Assembly: GCA_964397305.1 (NCBI GenBank)
Contig: CAYNIP010000023.1
Coordinates: 5,406 to 69,405 of the forward strand
Reading direction: 5' to 3'
Source of the DNA: JAAUTY01 sp964397305
GTDB taxonomy: Bacteria > Cyanobacteriota > Cyanobacteriia > Cyanobacteriales > Spirulinaceae
Length of the DNA: 64,000 bases
Below the pieces are notes generated by a model. It was not told the origin of the DNA, made no database searches, and saw only the letters and a program-made list of their open reading frames with translations. A program made the position numbers and the translations under genes. Shown here one piece after another: positions 35,516 through 44,650 of this stretch (position 1 is its first letter; each line of letters opens with the position of its first letter).

Positions 35516-36487
35516 ATGGCAATTCATGACGACATTACGACGATCGTTGGCCATACTCCCCTCGTGCGGTTGCACCGATTGCCGCAGCAATTTGGCTGCG
35601 GGGCTGAGCTGGTGCTCAAGCTGGAAGGCCTCAACCCCGCCAAGTCTGTCAAAGACCGGATTGCTGTCAGTATGCTGCTGGAGGCGGAAAAGGTCGGGTT
35701 GATTCAGCCAGGGGTCTCTACCATTGTGGAGGCTACGTCGGGCAATACGGGCATTGGCTTGGCCATGGTCTGTGCGGCTAAGGGCTATCGGCTGATGTTG
35801 ACGATGCCCGAACACATGAGCTGCGAGCGGCAGCAGATTTTGCGAGCCTACGGCGCGGAGGTGATTTTGACCGCCGCCGCCGCGGATATGCCAGGGGCGA
35901 TCGCCCAGGCCAATCATCTGTTGGCCACAGTGCCCCAGGCCTTTTCGCCCCACCAGTTCAGCAACCCGGCGAATCCCAAAATCCACTACACCACCACCGG
36001 GCCTGAAATCTGGCGCGATACCGATGGCCAACTAGCGGCTTTGGTGGTGGGTGTGGGCACTGGCGGCACGCTCACCGGGGCCGGACGCTATCTCAAGGAA
36101 CAGAACCCACACCTGCATATCTTGGCGGTGGAGCCGACGGCCAGCGCTGTGTTGAGTGGTCAGCCCGCTGGGGGACACGACCTCCAGGGTCTGGGGGCCG
36201 GGTTCATTCCCGATGTGCTGCGGGTTGACCTGATCGACGAAGTTATGACCGTGACCGAAGCTCAGGCCTACGACACCGGACGGCAGTTGGCCCAACTTGA
36301 AGGCCTTTTGAGCGGCATTTCTACCGGGGCGGCGGTCTATGCTGGGTTGCACCTGGGACAGCGCGATCGCTATCGTCATCAACGCATTGTGATTATTCAA
36401 CCCAGTGGGGGGGAGCGCTATCTCAGCACCGCCCTGTGGTCGGCGGCCAGCTACTGTAAAAAAATAGCAACTGCCAGGAGTGTTTGA
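35516..36487 (+). CDS. cysK: Cysteine synthase (O-acetylserine thiol-lyase)
   Basis: This 323-residue PLP enzyme joins O-acetylserine and sulfide to make cysteine. The PLP lysine is in NPAKSVKDRIAVSML; the substrate loop is EATSGNTGIGLAM; the phosphate-binding loop is VGTGGTLTGAGRYLKE; the C-terminal active-site segment is EGLLSGISTGAAVYAG. The ATG at 35516 has GAGG 5 bases upstream; a GTG two codons earlier is less likely. The gene starts 15 bases after the fusion protein, so the two are almost certainly co-transcribed. It converges on the arsM-like gene. Confidence 0.95.
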   Translation: MAIHDDITTIVGHTPLVRLHRLPQQFGCGAELVLKLEGLNPAKSVKDRIAVSMLLEAEKVGLIQPGVSTIVEATSGNTGIGLAMVCAAKGYRLMLTMPEHMSCERQQILRAYGAEVILTAAAADMPGAIAQANHLLATVPQAFSPHQFSNPANPKIHYTTTGPEIWRDTDGQLAALVVGVGTGGTLTGAGRYLKEQNPHLHILAVEPTASAVLSGQPAGGHDLQGLGAGFIPDVLRVDLIDEVMTVTEAQAYDTGRQLAQLEGLLSGISTGAAVYAGLHLGQRDRYRHQRIVIIQPSGGERYLSTALWSAASYCKKIATARSV

Positions 36488-36678
36488 GCGCCGGTACTGC
36501 ATGGCTCAACTCGAAGGTCTCTCTGTGTTTAAGTAGACCAGGGTTGATGCTGTGGACTATGTAGCGAATCGTTGCCACGACTGAATCCCTTTGTCAGTAA
36601 GGATTTTGGGTTGATCAGCCCAATATTTCTGGTACTGCAATTCTAGCCTGACCTACTTATCAACTCAGTTTTCTTTTG

Positions 36679-36754
36679 GCAGATTGGGTGTTGGGTTTCG
36701 TGTCTCAACCCAACCTACGAAAAACCTTTAGCAGATTGGGTGTTGGGTTTTGTG
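36679..36754 (+). repeat. Pair of 24-bp direct repeats between cysK and arsM
   Basis: GCAGATTGGGTGTTGGGTTT followed by YGTG occurs at 36679-36702 and 36731-36754, with one difference. The first copy also pairs with CAACCCAAC just downstream to form a hairpin. This GTTGGGTTT word is common in cyanobacterial intergenic DNA. Confidence 0.75.
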
Positions 36755-36775
36755 CTACACGCTCAGCGCTCTGCC

Positions 36776-37738
36776 CTAGCAACAGCCGCTGCCGTCGTAG
36801 TGCCAGGTTGAGGGAGTCACCAACACGTCGGGCTGGCGGCTCAGATTTTTGGCGGTTTTGTCGCACACCGCTGTGGGTACCCCCTTGAGCAAAAAGTGTC
36901 CAGCCCCATCGTCAAAGCTGGCCCCTGCCCCGGTGTAGATGGCGGTTTTGCCGGTAAAAGTACAAGCTCCATCGGGGGCGATCGCCACCTTGAACGACAC
37001 TGTATCTAAACTTTCTAGCAACAGATGCTCGTCGAGGCCGTACTGGGCAGCGTCGAGCAAGCGGTAGGGACGGCGGGCGCGCACCTCGATCTGGCCAAAG
37101 CCGGTGTCGATTAGGTGCTGGATGTAGTTGTCGTAGGTGAGCGCCCCGGAGAGGCAGAGAGCTCGCAGGCGATCGTCCGCTTGTAGATGGGGGGGAATGG
37201 GACGGGTAGCGATGGGATCGCTCATGATCAGTCTGCCGCCTGGTTTTAGTACCCGGTAGGCTTCGGTCAGCGCCCGCCTCAAGTCGGCCGGTTCAAAAAT
37301 GTTAAACAGGCAGTTTTGGGCTACCACATCCACCGACCCGTCGGCCAGGGGTAGAGCAAAGGCGTCGCCCGCTAGCAGGGTGACGAAGTTGGCCTCAAAC
37401 CAGTCGTTGAGTTGGGCGGCCTCGGCCAGGTTGGCGGCGGCGGCCTGGCGCATTTCATCCACCGGGTCGATCGCCACCACGGCCCCGGCCCGCCGCGAGA
37501 AATAGCTAAACTGGAGCGCCTCGAGGCCACCGCCCACACCCACGTAGGCGATCGCCGGCTGCCCCGCCAGCTCAGCGGGATGCACAGTAGTGCCACAGCC
37601 GTAGTTCATGTCCTGCATACGATCGGGCACCACTAGCCCTGGCAGGGTCAGAGGGCTGCTCTGCACACAGCACAGACCCACCTCCGGCGTGGTGGCTACG
37701 GCGGCATAGAACTGGGCGGTGGCGTCGAGATAGGTCAT
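36776..37738 (-). CDS. arsM: Arsenite methyltransferase ArsM (arsenosugar-type)
   Basis: This 320-residue SAM methyltransferase resembles the cyanobacterial ArsM linked to arsenosugar synthesis. It has GLCCVQSSPL (Cys pair, about 22-23) and MNYGCGTTVHP, the SAM loop YVGVGGGLEALQFSYFSRR, and VVAQNCLFNIFEPADLRRALTEAYRVLKPGGRLIMSDPI. The C-terminus has AVCDKTA and ends GSGCC. The conserved cysteines bind As(III), which is methylated through successive steps. In many cyanobacteria the partner radical-SAM gene arsS is adjacent; it is not here. Convergent with cysK, about 290 bases apart. ATG at 37738. Confidence 0.9.
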   Translation of the reverse strand: MTYLDATAQFYAAVATTPEVGLCCVQSSPLTLPGLVVPDRMQDMNYGCGTTVHPAELAGQPAIAYVGVGGGLEALQFSYFSRRAGAVVAIDPVDEMRQAAAANLAEAAQLNDWFEANFVTLLAGDAFALPLADGSVDVVAQNCLFNIFEPADLRRALTEAYRVLKPGGRLIMSDPIATRPIPPHLQADDRLRALCLSGALTYDNYIQHLIDTGFGQIEVRARRPYRLLDAAQYGLDEHLLLESLDTVSFKVAIAPDGACTFTGKTAIYTGAGASFDDGAGHFLLKGVPTAVCDKTAKNLSRQPDVLVTPSTWHYDGSGCC

Positions 37739-37955
37739 GGCCTTAAGAATGCTTTACCTCAGCAGTATGTAGCACTTCGCCCAGAGATTTTAGCAAGGTA
37801 TCGACATTTTCTGTTTGGCGGTTGTAGCCCATCGGACCCATGGGCCAGACGTTGCCGCCCCACTCGCCCAGGCTACTGCTGGATGCCCTGGGCCAAGCAC
37901 ACCGACACAGAGCCCAGAACATAGACAAGGCTTCGCTCCGGAGCTTAAAATCCAA

Positions 37956-38029
37956 TGGACGTAACTGGACTCGAACCAGTGACCCCCACGATGTCAACGT
38001 GGTGCTCTAACCAACTGAGCTATACGTCC
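37956..38029 (-). tRNA. tRNA-Val(GAC)
   Basis: This is a 74-nt cloverleaf on the minus strand. The acceptor stem pairs GGACGTA with TACGTCC, the D-arm has GCTCAGTTGGTTAGAGC, the anticodon stem CCACG/CGTGG holds loop TTGACAT (anticodon GAC, valine), and the T-arm is ACTGGTTCGAGTCCAGT. The discriminator is A and CCA is not encoded. Confidence 0.97.
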
Positions 38030-38067
38030 GCACGCAGATAACAAAGTTAGCACAGAGTTCAGAGTTG

Positions 38068-40659
38068 GTGCAACCTCCGGCGTCCTCTTTTTCCCAGCCC
38101 TGCCAGCGGGCCTTCTTTTACGGTGCTGCTGCGGGGCTGAGTCCAGCGTTGCAACGCTTAGCCCAAGGGCTGAGCCAGCACGGCCTGACGTGCCATTGCC
38201 GGGGCGCGGCGGCTGCCGGGGCGCCGCCGCCAGCAGAAGAGATCAGCCCCGATGATTGCGATGTGGTGATTCTAGATCGCAGCAGCTTACTCAGGGCGAG
38301 TCAACCCTTTCCAGCTTTTCCGAGCTACCTCTTCCATGCCCAGCGGCCCTATGCCACCGTCTATCTAGAGACGGAAGCGGGGCCAGAATCGGTCTGGGGC
38401 TTTGAATTGCAGTTTGACCTCGTATTGACAACCCGACTTCGGGGCGATCGCCCCCAGCCCCAAACGGTTTACCCCTTGTCCGCAACCACCCCTGAGGCGA
38501 TGGCCCAGGCCCTACTCACCGCCTGGCAACAGGGACTACCCGCTGCTCATCGCCGCCGCTGGGATCGGCCCCGGCCTCCCCTCGCGCCTCGGCCCGAGGG
38601 TTGGGGGCTGCTCAATCTGCTCCTCTGCCCCGACTGGGCTCGGCCGGAACCGGCGCTCCAGGCTGACTTGACCATGGTTCTTCGTCACCTGGTCGCGCAC
38701 CCCGATAACCAGGTTATGACGCTGCTGGTTGAGAGCAGTGCGATCGGGAGCGAAGCGGCTGAGCTGCGGCTCTCGGCTGTGGCGATGGAGTTGCTTCTCA
38801 GGGAAGACCTCGGGGAAAGTGCTGCCACGCTCCTCCCCTTCGAGGCGATCGCCGACGGGGCAGCCCTGCTCCCGCACCTGCATCTGGGCTTGCGCCTAGC
38901 CCAGGACGCTAGGCCGCCGGACTTACCCCTCCCTACCGTCTCCCTGGCTGACTTCGCAACCCTCCGGGCGGCCCAAATCTGGCAGAGGGCGGGCGATCGC
39001 CTTGCGGCCTCGGGTCAATGGCAGGCCGCTGCCCGAGAGTACCGCCAGGCCTTGGCTGTGCAGCCGGAGGGATCGGTGTACTGGAGCCTGAGTGAGTGCT
39101 ACCGCAACCTTCAGCAACCGCACAAGATGTTAGCGGCCCTGGAAGCGAATCTGGCCTTGACTCCCCAGGCCGCTCACCTGCACTTTCAGCTCATTTTTGA
39201 AGCGCAGCATCGGGGCAAATTGGCGACGGCGATCGCCCAGGCCGAGGCGGCGATCGCCCATTGTCCCAGAGACTATACTTTCCGGATTCTCTATCATCTC
39301 CTGATGCCCTTGATCTATGAGCGAGTTGAGGACATTGCTATCTACAAAGAACGCTTCCAATCGGGTCTGCAAACCCTGATTGAAGGCACCCCCTTAACGA
39401 CCGCGACGGAGCAACATCAGGCCCTGGCTGGAATTAGCCGCGTCACCAACTTTTATCGTGCTTATCAGGCCGATAATGTCCGCGAGGTGCAGCAAACCTA
39501 TGGTCAATTTATCAGCCGGATTACTGCTGCTGTATTTCCCCTATGGGCGCAGCCACTACCTCGCCCCAAGCTGGCTCCTGGGGAGAAAATTCGTATTGGC
39601 TATGCCTCAGCCTACTTACACGCCTACAGCGGTACACTCTGGTTAACGGGTTGGCTGAAATATGCTGACCGCCAGCAATTTGAAATCTACTGCTATTACA
39701 CGGGTTCAACCCCTGACGCCATCACCCAAGTTTTTCGTGATCACTGCGATGTTTTTCACCCACTGACGAGTGATCTCGTCACGACCGCTCAGCAGATTCG
39801 GTCGGATAACCTTCACATCCTCATTTTTCCAGAACTGGGGATGGATGCCCCGACCTTTACCGTGGCGAGTTTACGCCTAGCCCCGGTGCAATGTACCGCT
39901 TGGGGTCATCCTGTCACCACCGGGCTCCCCACCATTGATTACTTCCTCTCCAGCGAGCTGATGGAGCCTGAACAGGCTCAGGAACACTATACAGAAACCC
40001 TGGTGCGTCTGCCCAATATCGGTGTGGCCTATCCCAAACCGCTCATCCCGCCGCTGACTAAAACCCGCGCTGATTACGGCTTGCCCGAGGCGGCGGTTCT
40101 TTATCTCTGCTGCCAAGCACCCTTTAAGTATCTGCCACACTATGACGACTTGTTCCCCGCGATCGCCCAGCAAATCCCTCAGGCTAAATTCATCTGGTTT
40201 CGGGCCACTTTGCTAGAGCAGCGCTTAATTCAAGCCTTTGCAGCCGTGGGCTTAAACTATCAAGATTACTGCCTCTTTCTCACCGTTCCAGAGCGCCAAG
40301 ATTACCTTGCGCTGAATCAACTGGCGGATATTTACTTGGACACGCTCGACTGGTCGGGGGGGAATACCAGCTTGGAGGCGATCGCCTGCGGCCTGCCCAT
40401 TGTCACCTGTCCCGGTGAATTCATGCGCGGCCGTCATACCGACAGTTTTCTCAAAATGATTGGCGTGACCGAAACCATTGCCTGTGATGAGGCCGACTAC
40501 TTGCAAATCGCGCTCCGTCTGGGCCGCGATCCTGACTGGCGGCAGGCTATTCGTCGGCGAATGCAGGACCAGGGCGATCGCCTCTACGACGACCGTGGCT
40601 GTGTACGCGGCTTAGAGGCCTTCTATCGCAGCGTCGTGACCCCAACCGATGAGGCCTGA
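38068..40659 (+). CDS. TPR protein with SPINDLY/OGT-like glycosyltransferase domain
   Basis: This protein has about 863 residues. The first 310 or so form a divergent region with glycosyltransferase-like strands (FFYGAAAGLSPALQRLAQGLSQ, DDCDVVILDRSSLL). About 315-430 are TPR-like repeats (AGDRLAASGQWQAAAREYRQAL). From about 500 the O-GlcNAc-transferase/SPINDLY-type GT41 catalytic region begins with KIRIGYASAYLHAYSGTLWLTGWLKY. It includes RLAPVQCTAWGHPVTTGLPTIDYFLSS and ends with IYLDTLDWSGGNTSLEAIACGLPIVT. Such enzymes transfer a sugar to protein Ser/Thr, but donor and target are unknown. No ATG is available: TTG at 38065 or GTG at 38068, with no good ribosome site. The gene begins about 40 bases from the divergent tRNA-Val. 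Confidence 0.87.
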   Translation: MQPPASSFSQPCQRAFFYGAAAGLSPALQRLAQGLSQHGLTCHCRGAAAAGAPPPAEEISPDDCDVVILDRSSLLRASQPFPAFPSYLFHAQRPYATVYLETEAGPESVWGFELQFDLVLTTRLRGDRPQPQTVYPLSATTPEAMAQALLTAWQQGLPAAHRRRWDRPRPPLAPRPEGWGLLNLLLCPDWARPEPALQADLTMVLRHLVAHPDNQVMTLLVESSAIGSEAAELRLSAVAMELLLREDLGESAATLLPFEAIADGAALLPHLHLGLRLAQDARPPDLPLPTVSLADFATLRAAQIWQRAGDRLAASGQWQAAAREYRQALAVQPEGSVYWSLSECYRNLQQPHKMLAALEANLALTPQAAHLHFQLIFEAQHRGKLATAIAQAEAAIAHCPRDYTFRILYHLLMPLIYERVEDIAIYKERFQSGLQTLIEGTPLTTATEQHQALAGISRVTNFYRAYQADNVREVQQTYGQFISRITAAVFPLWAQPLPRPKLAPGEKIRIGYASAYLHAYSGTLWLTGWLKYADRQQFEIYCYYTGSTPDAITQVFRDHCDVFHPLTSDLVTTAQQIRSDNLHILIFPELGMDAPTFTVASLRLAPVQCTAWGHPVTTGLPTIDYFLSSELMEPEQAQEHYTETLVRLPNIGVAYPKPLIPPLTKTRADYGLPEAAVLYLCCQAPFKYLPHYDDLFPAIAQQIPQAKFIWFRATLLEQRLIQAFAAVGLNYQDYCLFLTVPERQDYLALNQLADIYLDTLDWSGGNTSLEAIACGLPIVTCPGEFMRGRHTDSFLKMIGVTETIACDEADYLQIALRLGRDPDWRQAIRRRMQDQGDRLYDDRGCVRGLEAFYRSVVTPTDEA

Positions 40660-41117
40660 GCCGGGTGCATCCCGCTTGGGCAGCAGGGATGTCGGGCGAG
40701 GGCTCCATAGCCGTAGTTGCGCTTCAGCGCTCTCGCAAGCTGGCGCAAGCGGGGCTAAAGCCCAACTACGGCAGGATCAAGGGTTGCAGCCTATTCAGTG
40801 ATGTTTCGCCAACAGCATCCTTGCGCCCACCCAACCGACCGAAGATGTCCGCCATTCCTTAACATATCCTTAATGTCTGGCAATCCTCCCTTAATGCTGA
40901 GTCGGTCTAATAGTGAGGGGGCAACGCATTTTTCAGGGGCGCATCCCACGTTTGGATTCTGGAGATCCTCATCCCCTGGCTCCCGGGGAGAAGAAGCGCT
41001 AAAAGTTCCTCGCCGAGCAGAGAGAGATTGGGGGTATTGGTGTAGCCTGATCCCCAAGAAGACTACGTTACCGAGCTGGGGTGCTCCCAAAACTTTCGTT
41101 CTGTCGTCACCAAACTA
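40660..41117. other. Intergenic region upstream of the hybrid kinase
   Basis: 458 bases with no supported gene. Contains the palindromic repeat at 40711-40771 and, at about 40970-41040, faint similarity to family A hairpin sequence (GGCTCCCGGGGAG). Confidence 0.5.
40711..40771 (+). repeat. 61-bp palindromic repeat
   Basis: CCGTAGTTGCGCTTCAGC pairs with GCTAAAGCCCAACTACGG across a central loop. AAAGCCCAACTACG-type palindromes are frequent dispersed repeats in cyanobacteria. Confidence 0.75.
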
Positions 41118-43880
41118 ATGACCTACTCCACTCGCCTGCACCGCTGGCAACCACCGCTCCGTTGGGTTTTAATTGTGCCGTTTGTCGTGCAAATTTTTGC
41201 TGCTGTAGGACTGACGGGCTATCTGTCCATTCGGAATGGTCAGCGAGCCGTACATGATGTCAGTCAACAATTACGAAGCGAGGTCACAAAGCGGATTGAG
41301 CAACGGCTAGAAAGCCACTTAGAAACTCCCTTTCAGGTCAACAAGCTTTTGCGGCGTAGTATCTTGCGCTTCGAGCTTTGGGATTTGGCAAACCTAACCC
41401 CCATGCGCGATCTTTTCTTCGAGCAACTGATAGAGTTTTCTACGCTAAGCTATGTCGCCTTTGGCGGTGAGCAGCGGGAGTTTGCCGGAGCTGGGCGCTA
41501 TGATGATGGCTCTCTTGTCCTGGATCTAACGGATGGGTCTACGGAGTTTATCAACCACGTTTACGCGGCTGATGCTGAAGGGAATGCTATTTCTCTTTCG
41601 GAAGCCGATCCCGACTATGATCCGCGTGTGCGTCCTTGGTATCAACAAGCCGTGGCCGCAGATCGACCGATCTGGACGGATATTTATGCTTCCAGTGCTG
41701 GGTATGAAGACTACCGCCTCGCCATTTCTGCGGTTGAACCCTTTCGGGACGCGACGGGAACGCTCCGGGGGGTTTTAGTCACCGATCTCAGCCTTTGGCA
41801 CATCAGCGAATTTTTGGAGGGGCTTCAGATTGGCAAGACCGGCCACACCTTCATCTTGGAACGAGATGGGAATCTGATTGCCAGCTCGCTGCCGGAAGCG
41901 TCGCCGGTGGATGAGGCGGGGGAGCCGCTACGGTTGGCGGCGGCCGAGAGTCGCCATCCTGTGGTCAGCGAGACGGCGGCTTTTTTGGGCGATCGCTTTG
42001 CCAGCCTCGAGGCGATCGCCGCGCCGCAGCAGCTCCGTTTTCTGATCAACAACCAGACCCAATTGCTCCAGGTGACACCCTACCAGGACGAGCGGGGTTT
42101 GGATTGGCTGATCGTGGTGGTGGTTCCAGAAGCAGATTTTATGGCCCAGATTCAGGCAAACACTCGCCAGACAATTCTGCTCTGTGGCATTGCCCTGCTG
42201 ATCGCGACGGGCAGCGGCATTCTCACAGCGCGCTGGATTGCGCGGCCGATTCAGCAGTTGAGTGCCGCTAGCGCGACGATCGCGGCAGGCCAGTTCCATC
42301 CAGTCGTGGAGACCCACGGGATCAAAGAGTTGACCCACCTAAGCCAGGCCTTCAATCGTATGGGCCGGCAGTTGCGCGATTCCTTTGAGGCCTTAGGGAG
42401 AACCAATGAGCGTCTCGAGCAGCGGGTGGTGGAGCGAACGGCGGAACTCCAAGAAGCCAAAATAGCGGCGGATCGGGCGAACCAGGCCAAGAGCGAATTT
42501 CTCGCGAATATGAGCCATGAGTTACGCACGCCTCTCAATGGCATCCTTGGCTATGCTCAAATCCTCCAACGGGATAAAGCAATTCCACTCCGACAAAAGG
42601 ATGGTGTTAGCATCATTTATCAGTGCGGTAATTACCTCCTGAACCTGATCAATGATGTGCTGGATCTCTCCAAGATCGAAGCCCGCAAGCTTACGCTCGC
42701 GCCCCGGGATTTTGACTTGGCGGCCTTGCTTCGCAGTGTCGTGGAAATCTGCCGCATCAAGGCGGAGCAAAAGGAAATTGGCTTTACCTATGAGGAGTTA
42801 AACCAATTGCCTGCCGCCGTCCACGGGGATGATAAGCGCCTGCGACAAGTGCTGATCAATCTCTTGGGCAATGCGATTAAGTTTACCGACCAAGGTGGGG
42901 TGGCGCTCAAAGTAGCTTGCTTAGTGGAGGGGGATGAGGCGATCGCCCCCGCGGCCCACCTCTGTTTCCAGATTGAAGATACAGGGATCGGCATGACCCC
43001 TGACCAATTGGCGATGATCTTTTTGCCCTTTGAGCAGGTGGGCGACAAGGCCCGCCAGGCTGAGGGGACGGGCTTGGGCCTGGCGATTAGCCAACAAATT
43101 GTTGAGATGATGGGGGGGCGGATCGATGTGGCCAGCGAGTATGGTCGCGGGACGACGTTTAGCGTGGTGGTGGAGCTGCCCGTGGTGGAACCCCAGGAGG
43201 CAACGGCTATGGTGGCGGCGCGACGGGTGATTGTGGGCTACCAGGGCGATCGCCGCAAAATCCTCGTGGTGGATGATCGCTGGGAAAACCGCCTCGTGCT
43301 CACCAATCTGCTCGAGCCCCTCGGGTTTATCGTCCAGCAGGCCGGGGACGGCCAGCAAGGCTTGGAACTGGCCCGGACTTGGCGACCAGATTTGATCATC
43401 ACCGATTTGGTCATGCCAACGATGGATGGCTTTGAGATGACCCAGGCCCTGCGAGCCACGACTGAGCTAGCCGATGCCATCATCATCGCCTCCTCCGCCA
43501 GCGTTTTCAACTTCGACCGCCAGAAGAGTCGTGAAGTCGGTTGCAATGATTTTTTGCCCAAACCCGTCCAGTTTGAAGAGCTCCTTGCCTGTCTGCGAGA
43601 ATGGCTCCAGCTCGAGTGGATTGATGAAGCAGGGGAAATCGACGTCGCCGAGTTGGCGACCGGCGAGTTGGTGCTGCCGCCGGTGGTCGAATTGGCGGCC
43701 CTGCGGGCGGCCTTAGCGATTGGCGATTTTGAGGTGGTCGAGGCCGAAGCGCTACGCTTACAACAGTTGGATCGGTGCTATGCAACGTTTGCAGCGCGGG
43801 TGCTGCTGGCCGCCGAGCAATTTGAGGAAGCCGCGATCCGTAAGCTCTTAGCCCAAGCGGATGCGGTGGTGACGGGCTAG
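41118..43880 (+). CDS. Hybrid sensor histidine kinase (Cache-HAMP-HisKA-HATPase-REC)
   Basis: This protein has 920 residues. Helix 1 (about 15-37) and helix 2 (about 350-370) bracket an extracytoplasmic double-Cache sensor (RVRPWYQQAVAADRPIWTDIY, a dCache hallmark). HAMP follows (RPIQQLSAASATIAAGQF), then a coiled coil, then HisKA with phospho-acceptor H467 in SHELRTPLNG. HATPase follows, with N-box LLGNAIKFTD and G1/G2 boxes DTGIGM and GTGLGLAI. A receiver with ILVVDD and D763 in ITDLVMPTMDG and K in FLPKP comes last. A C-terminal helical tail after about 840 may be an extra relay or contact region. The ligand is unknown; Cache domains bind small molecules outside the membrane. No cognate output gene is adjacent. 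Confidence 0.94.
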   Translation: MTYSTRLHRWQPPLRWVLIVPFVVQIFAAVGLTGYLSIRNGQRAVHDVSQQLRSEVTKRIEQRLESHLETPFQVNKLLRRSILRFELWDLANLTPMRDLFFEQLIEFSTLSYVAFGGEQREFAGAGRYDDGSLVLDLTDGSTEFINHVYAADAEGNAISLSEADPDYDPRVRPWYQQAVAADRPIWTDIYASSAGYEDYRLAISAVEPFRDATGTLRGVLVTDLSLWHISEFLEGLQIGKTGHTFILERDGNLIASSLPEASPVDEAGEPLRLAAAESRHPVVSETAAFLGDRFASLEAIAAPQQLRFLINNQTQLLQVTPYQDERGLDWLIVVVVPEADFMAQIQANTRQTILLCGIALLIATGSGILTARWIARPIQQLSAASATIAAGQFHPVVETHGIKELTHLSQAFNRMGRQLRDSFEALGRTNERLEQRVVERTAELQEAKIAADRANQAKSEFLANMSHELRTPLNGILGYAQILQRDKAIPLRQKDGVSIIYQCGNYLLNLINDVLDLSKIEARKLTLAPRDFDLAALLRSVVEICRIKAEQKEIGFTYEELNQLPAAVHGDDKRLRQVLINLLGNAIKFTDQGGVALKVACLVEGDEAIAPAAHLCFQIEDTGIGMTPDQLAMIFLPFEQVGDKARQAEGTGLGLAISQQIVEMMGGRIDVASEYGRGTTFSVVVELPVVEPQEATAMVAARRVIVGYQGDRRKILVVDDRWENRLVLTNLLEPLGFIVQQAGDGQQGLELARTWRPDLIITDLVMPTMDGFEMTQALRATTELADAIIIASSASVFNFDRQKSREVGCNDFLPKPVQFEELLACLREWLQLEWIDEAGEIDVAELATGELVLPPVVELAALRAALAIGDFEVVEAEALRLQQLDRCYATFAARVLLAAEQFEEAAIRKLLAQADAVVTG

Positions 43881-44215
43881 GCGAGGCCGGTCGGCGGATG
43901 GCTTCAGGGCAGCAGCCCTCCCCTTCAGGCCCTTTCCCAACCTCAGATGGGCAAACGTTGGGCGCAGCATCATCGCCGAGCTTCACTCCCCTTCAAGCCC
44001 TCTCTCAACCTCAGCGAAGGGCTGCCTAGCGTCCCTGCTCCCAGCTTGGGGAGTAAGGAGGTGGGGGGAGTCGGGAATCGCACGACTCCCGATTCCCTCA
44101 GTAAGGGAGCCGCGCTTTTTTCGTCCGCCCCGAGGGACCTACGGCTGATCCCTTGGCAAGGTATTTAGGGAATAATGAATAAAACATAAACATTTTGACC
44201 TCCCAATTTTTAGCC
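43881..44215. other. Intergenic region with family A remnants
   Basis: 335 bases. Degenerate hairpin units related to family A (CTTCAAGCCCTCTCTCAACC, GCTCCCAGCTTGGGGAG) and the intact right end at 44104-44130. AT-rich AATAATGAATAAAACATAAA at about 44171-44190 probably includes the promoter of the next gene. Confidence 0.55.
44104..44130 (+). mobile_element. Family A element, right-end fragment (A4)
   Basis: GGGAGCCGCGCTTTTTTCG then TCCGCCC matches the right terminus of A1 (12105-12131) with a base or two changed. The upstream part is strongly diverged, so this is a decayed copy. Confidence 0.6.
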
Positions 44216-44479
44216 ATGACTAAGCAAGCGATCCTCGCGCTCCTAGGCTTCATTGTGGTGGTGGCGATCGCCTTCGGTTTTTCCCCGGTTCGGGCGGCTC
44301 AGCCTGAATCGGTGGTCTATACCTGGGAGTACGCCAGCATCGGTAGCGATCAACTGGTCTGTAAGCAGATCGCGGTTTACCCCAAGGCTGCTGTCAAAAA
44401 GGGTCGCCAGCCGATTCGCATCGCGACCAAAGTGGTTCGCGATCAGCGATGCGCCGCGATCACCAAGCCCCGTACTTAG
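44216..44479 (+). CDS. Small exported protein of unknown function
   Basis: This protein has 87 residues. A clear signal peptide (MTKQAILALLGFIVVVAIAF, cleavage near VRAA) is followed by a basic mature part of about 60 residues with two cysteines (LVCKQIAVY and DQRCAAIT) that could form a disulphide in the periplasm. I do not recognise a family. The ATG at 44216 begins the signal peptide; a TTG at 44195 would add 7 residues. Downstream is a YdcF-like gene 170 bases away, also membrane- or envelope-associated. Confidence 0.65.
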   Translation: MTKQAILALLGFIVVVAIAFGFSPVRAAQPESVVYTWEYASIGSDQLVCKQIAVYPKAAVKKGRQPIRIATKVVRDQRCAAITKPRT

Positions 44480-44650
44480 GGCCTGCCGTCCCTGACTCAG
44501 GCAACTCTGGCTAGTGCTGCTGGCGGGGCGAGGAGCTTGGCGGAGCTGGCGCGGGCTCCAGGGTAGGCCCTGACTAAATGTTGGTTTTAACGGACGACAC
44601 CCCCGATCGTCGCGCTTGCTCGTTCCTCTAGACGTTCCCTGCTAGACTTC

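Noticed and set aside
36570..36635. Third copy of the family B element
   Set aside because: Only short words (CAGTAAGGATTTT, GGTTGA) match; no TAGTYGTTTC ends and no 100-bp length.
37739..38067. tRNA-Val as an integration site of a genomic island
   Set aside because: No integrase gene and no repeated tRNA 3' end was seen on either side.
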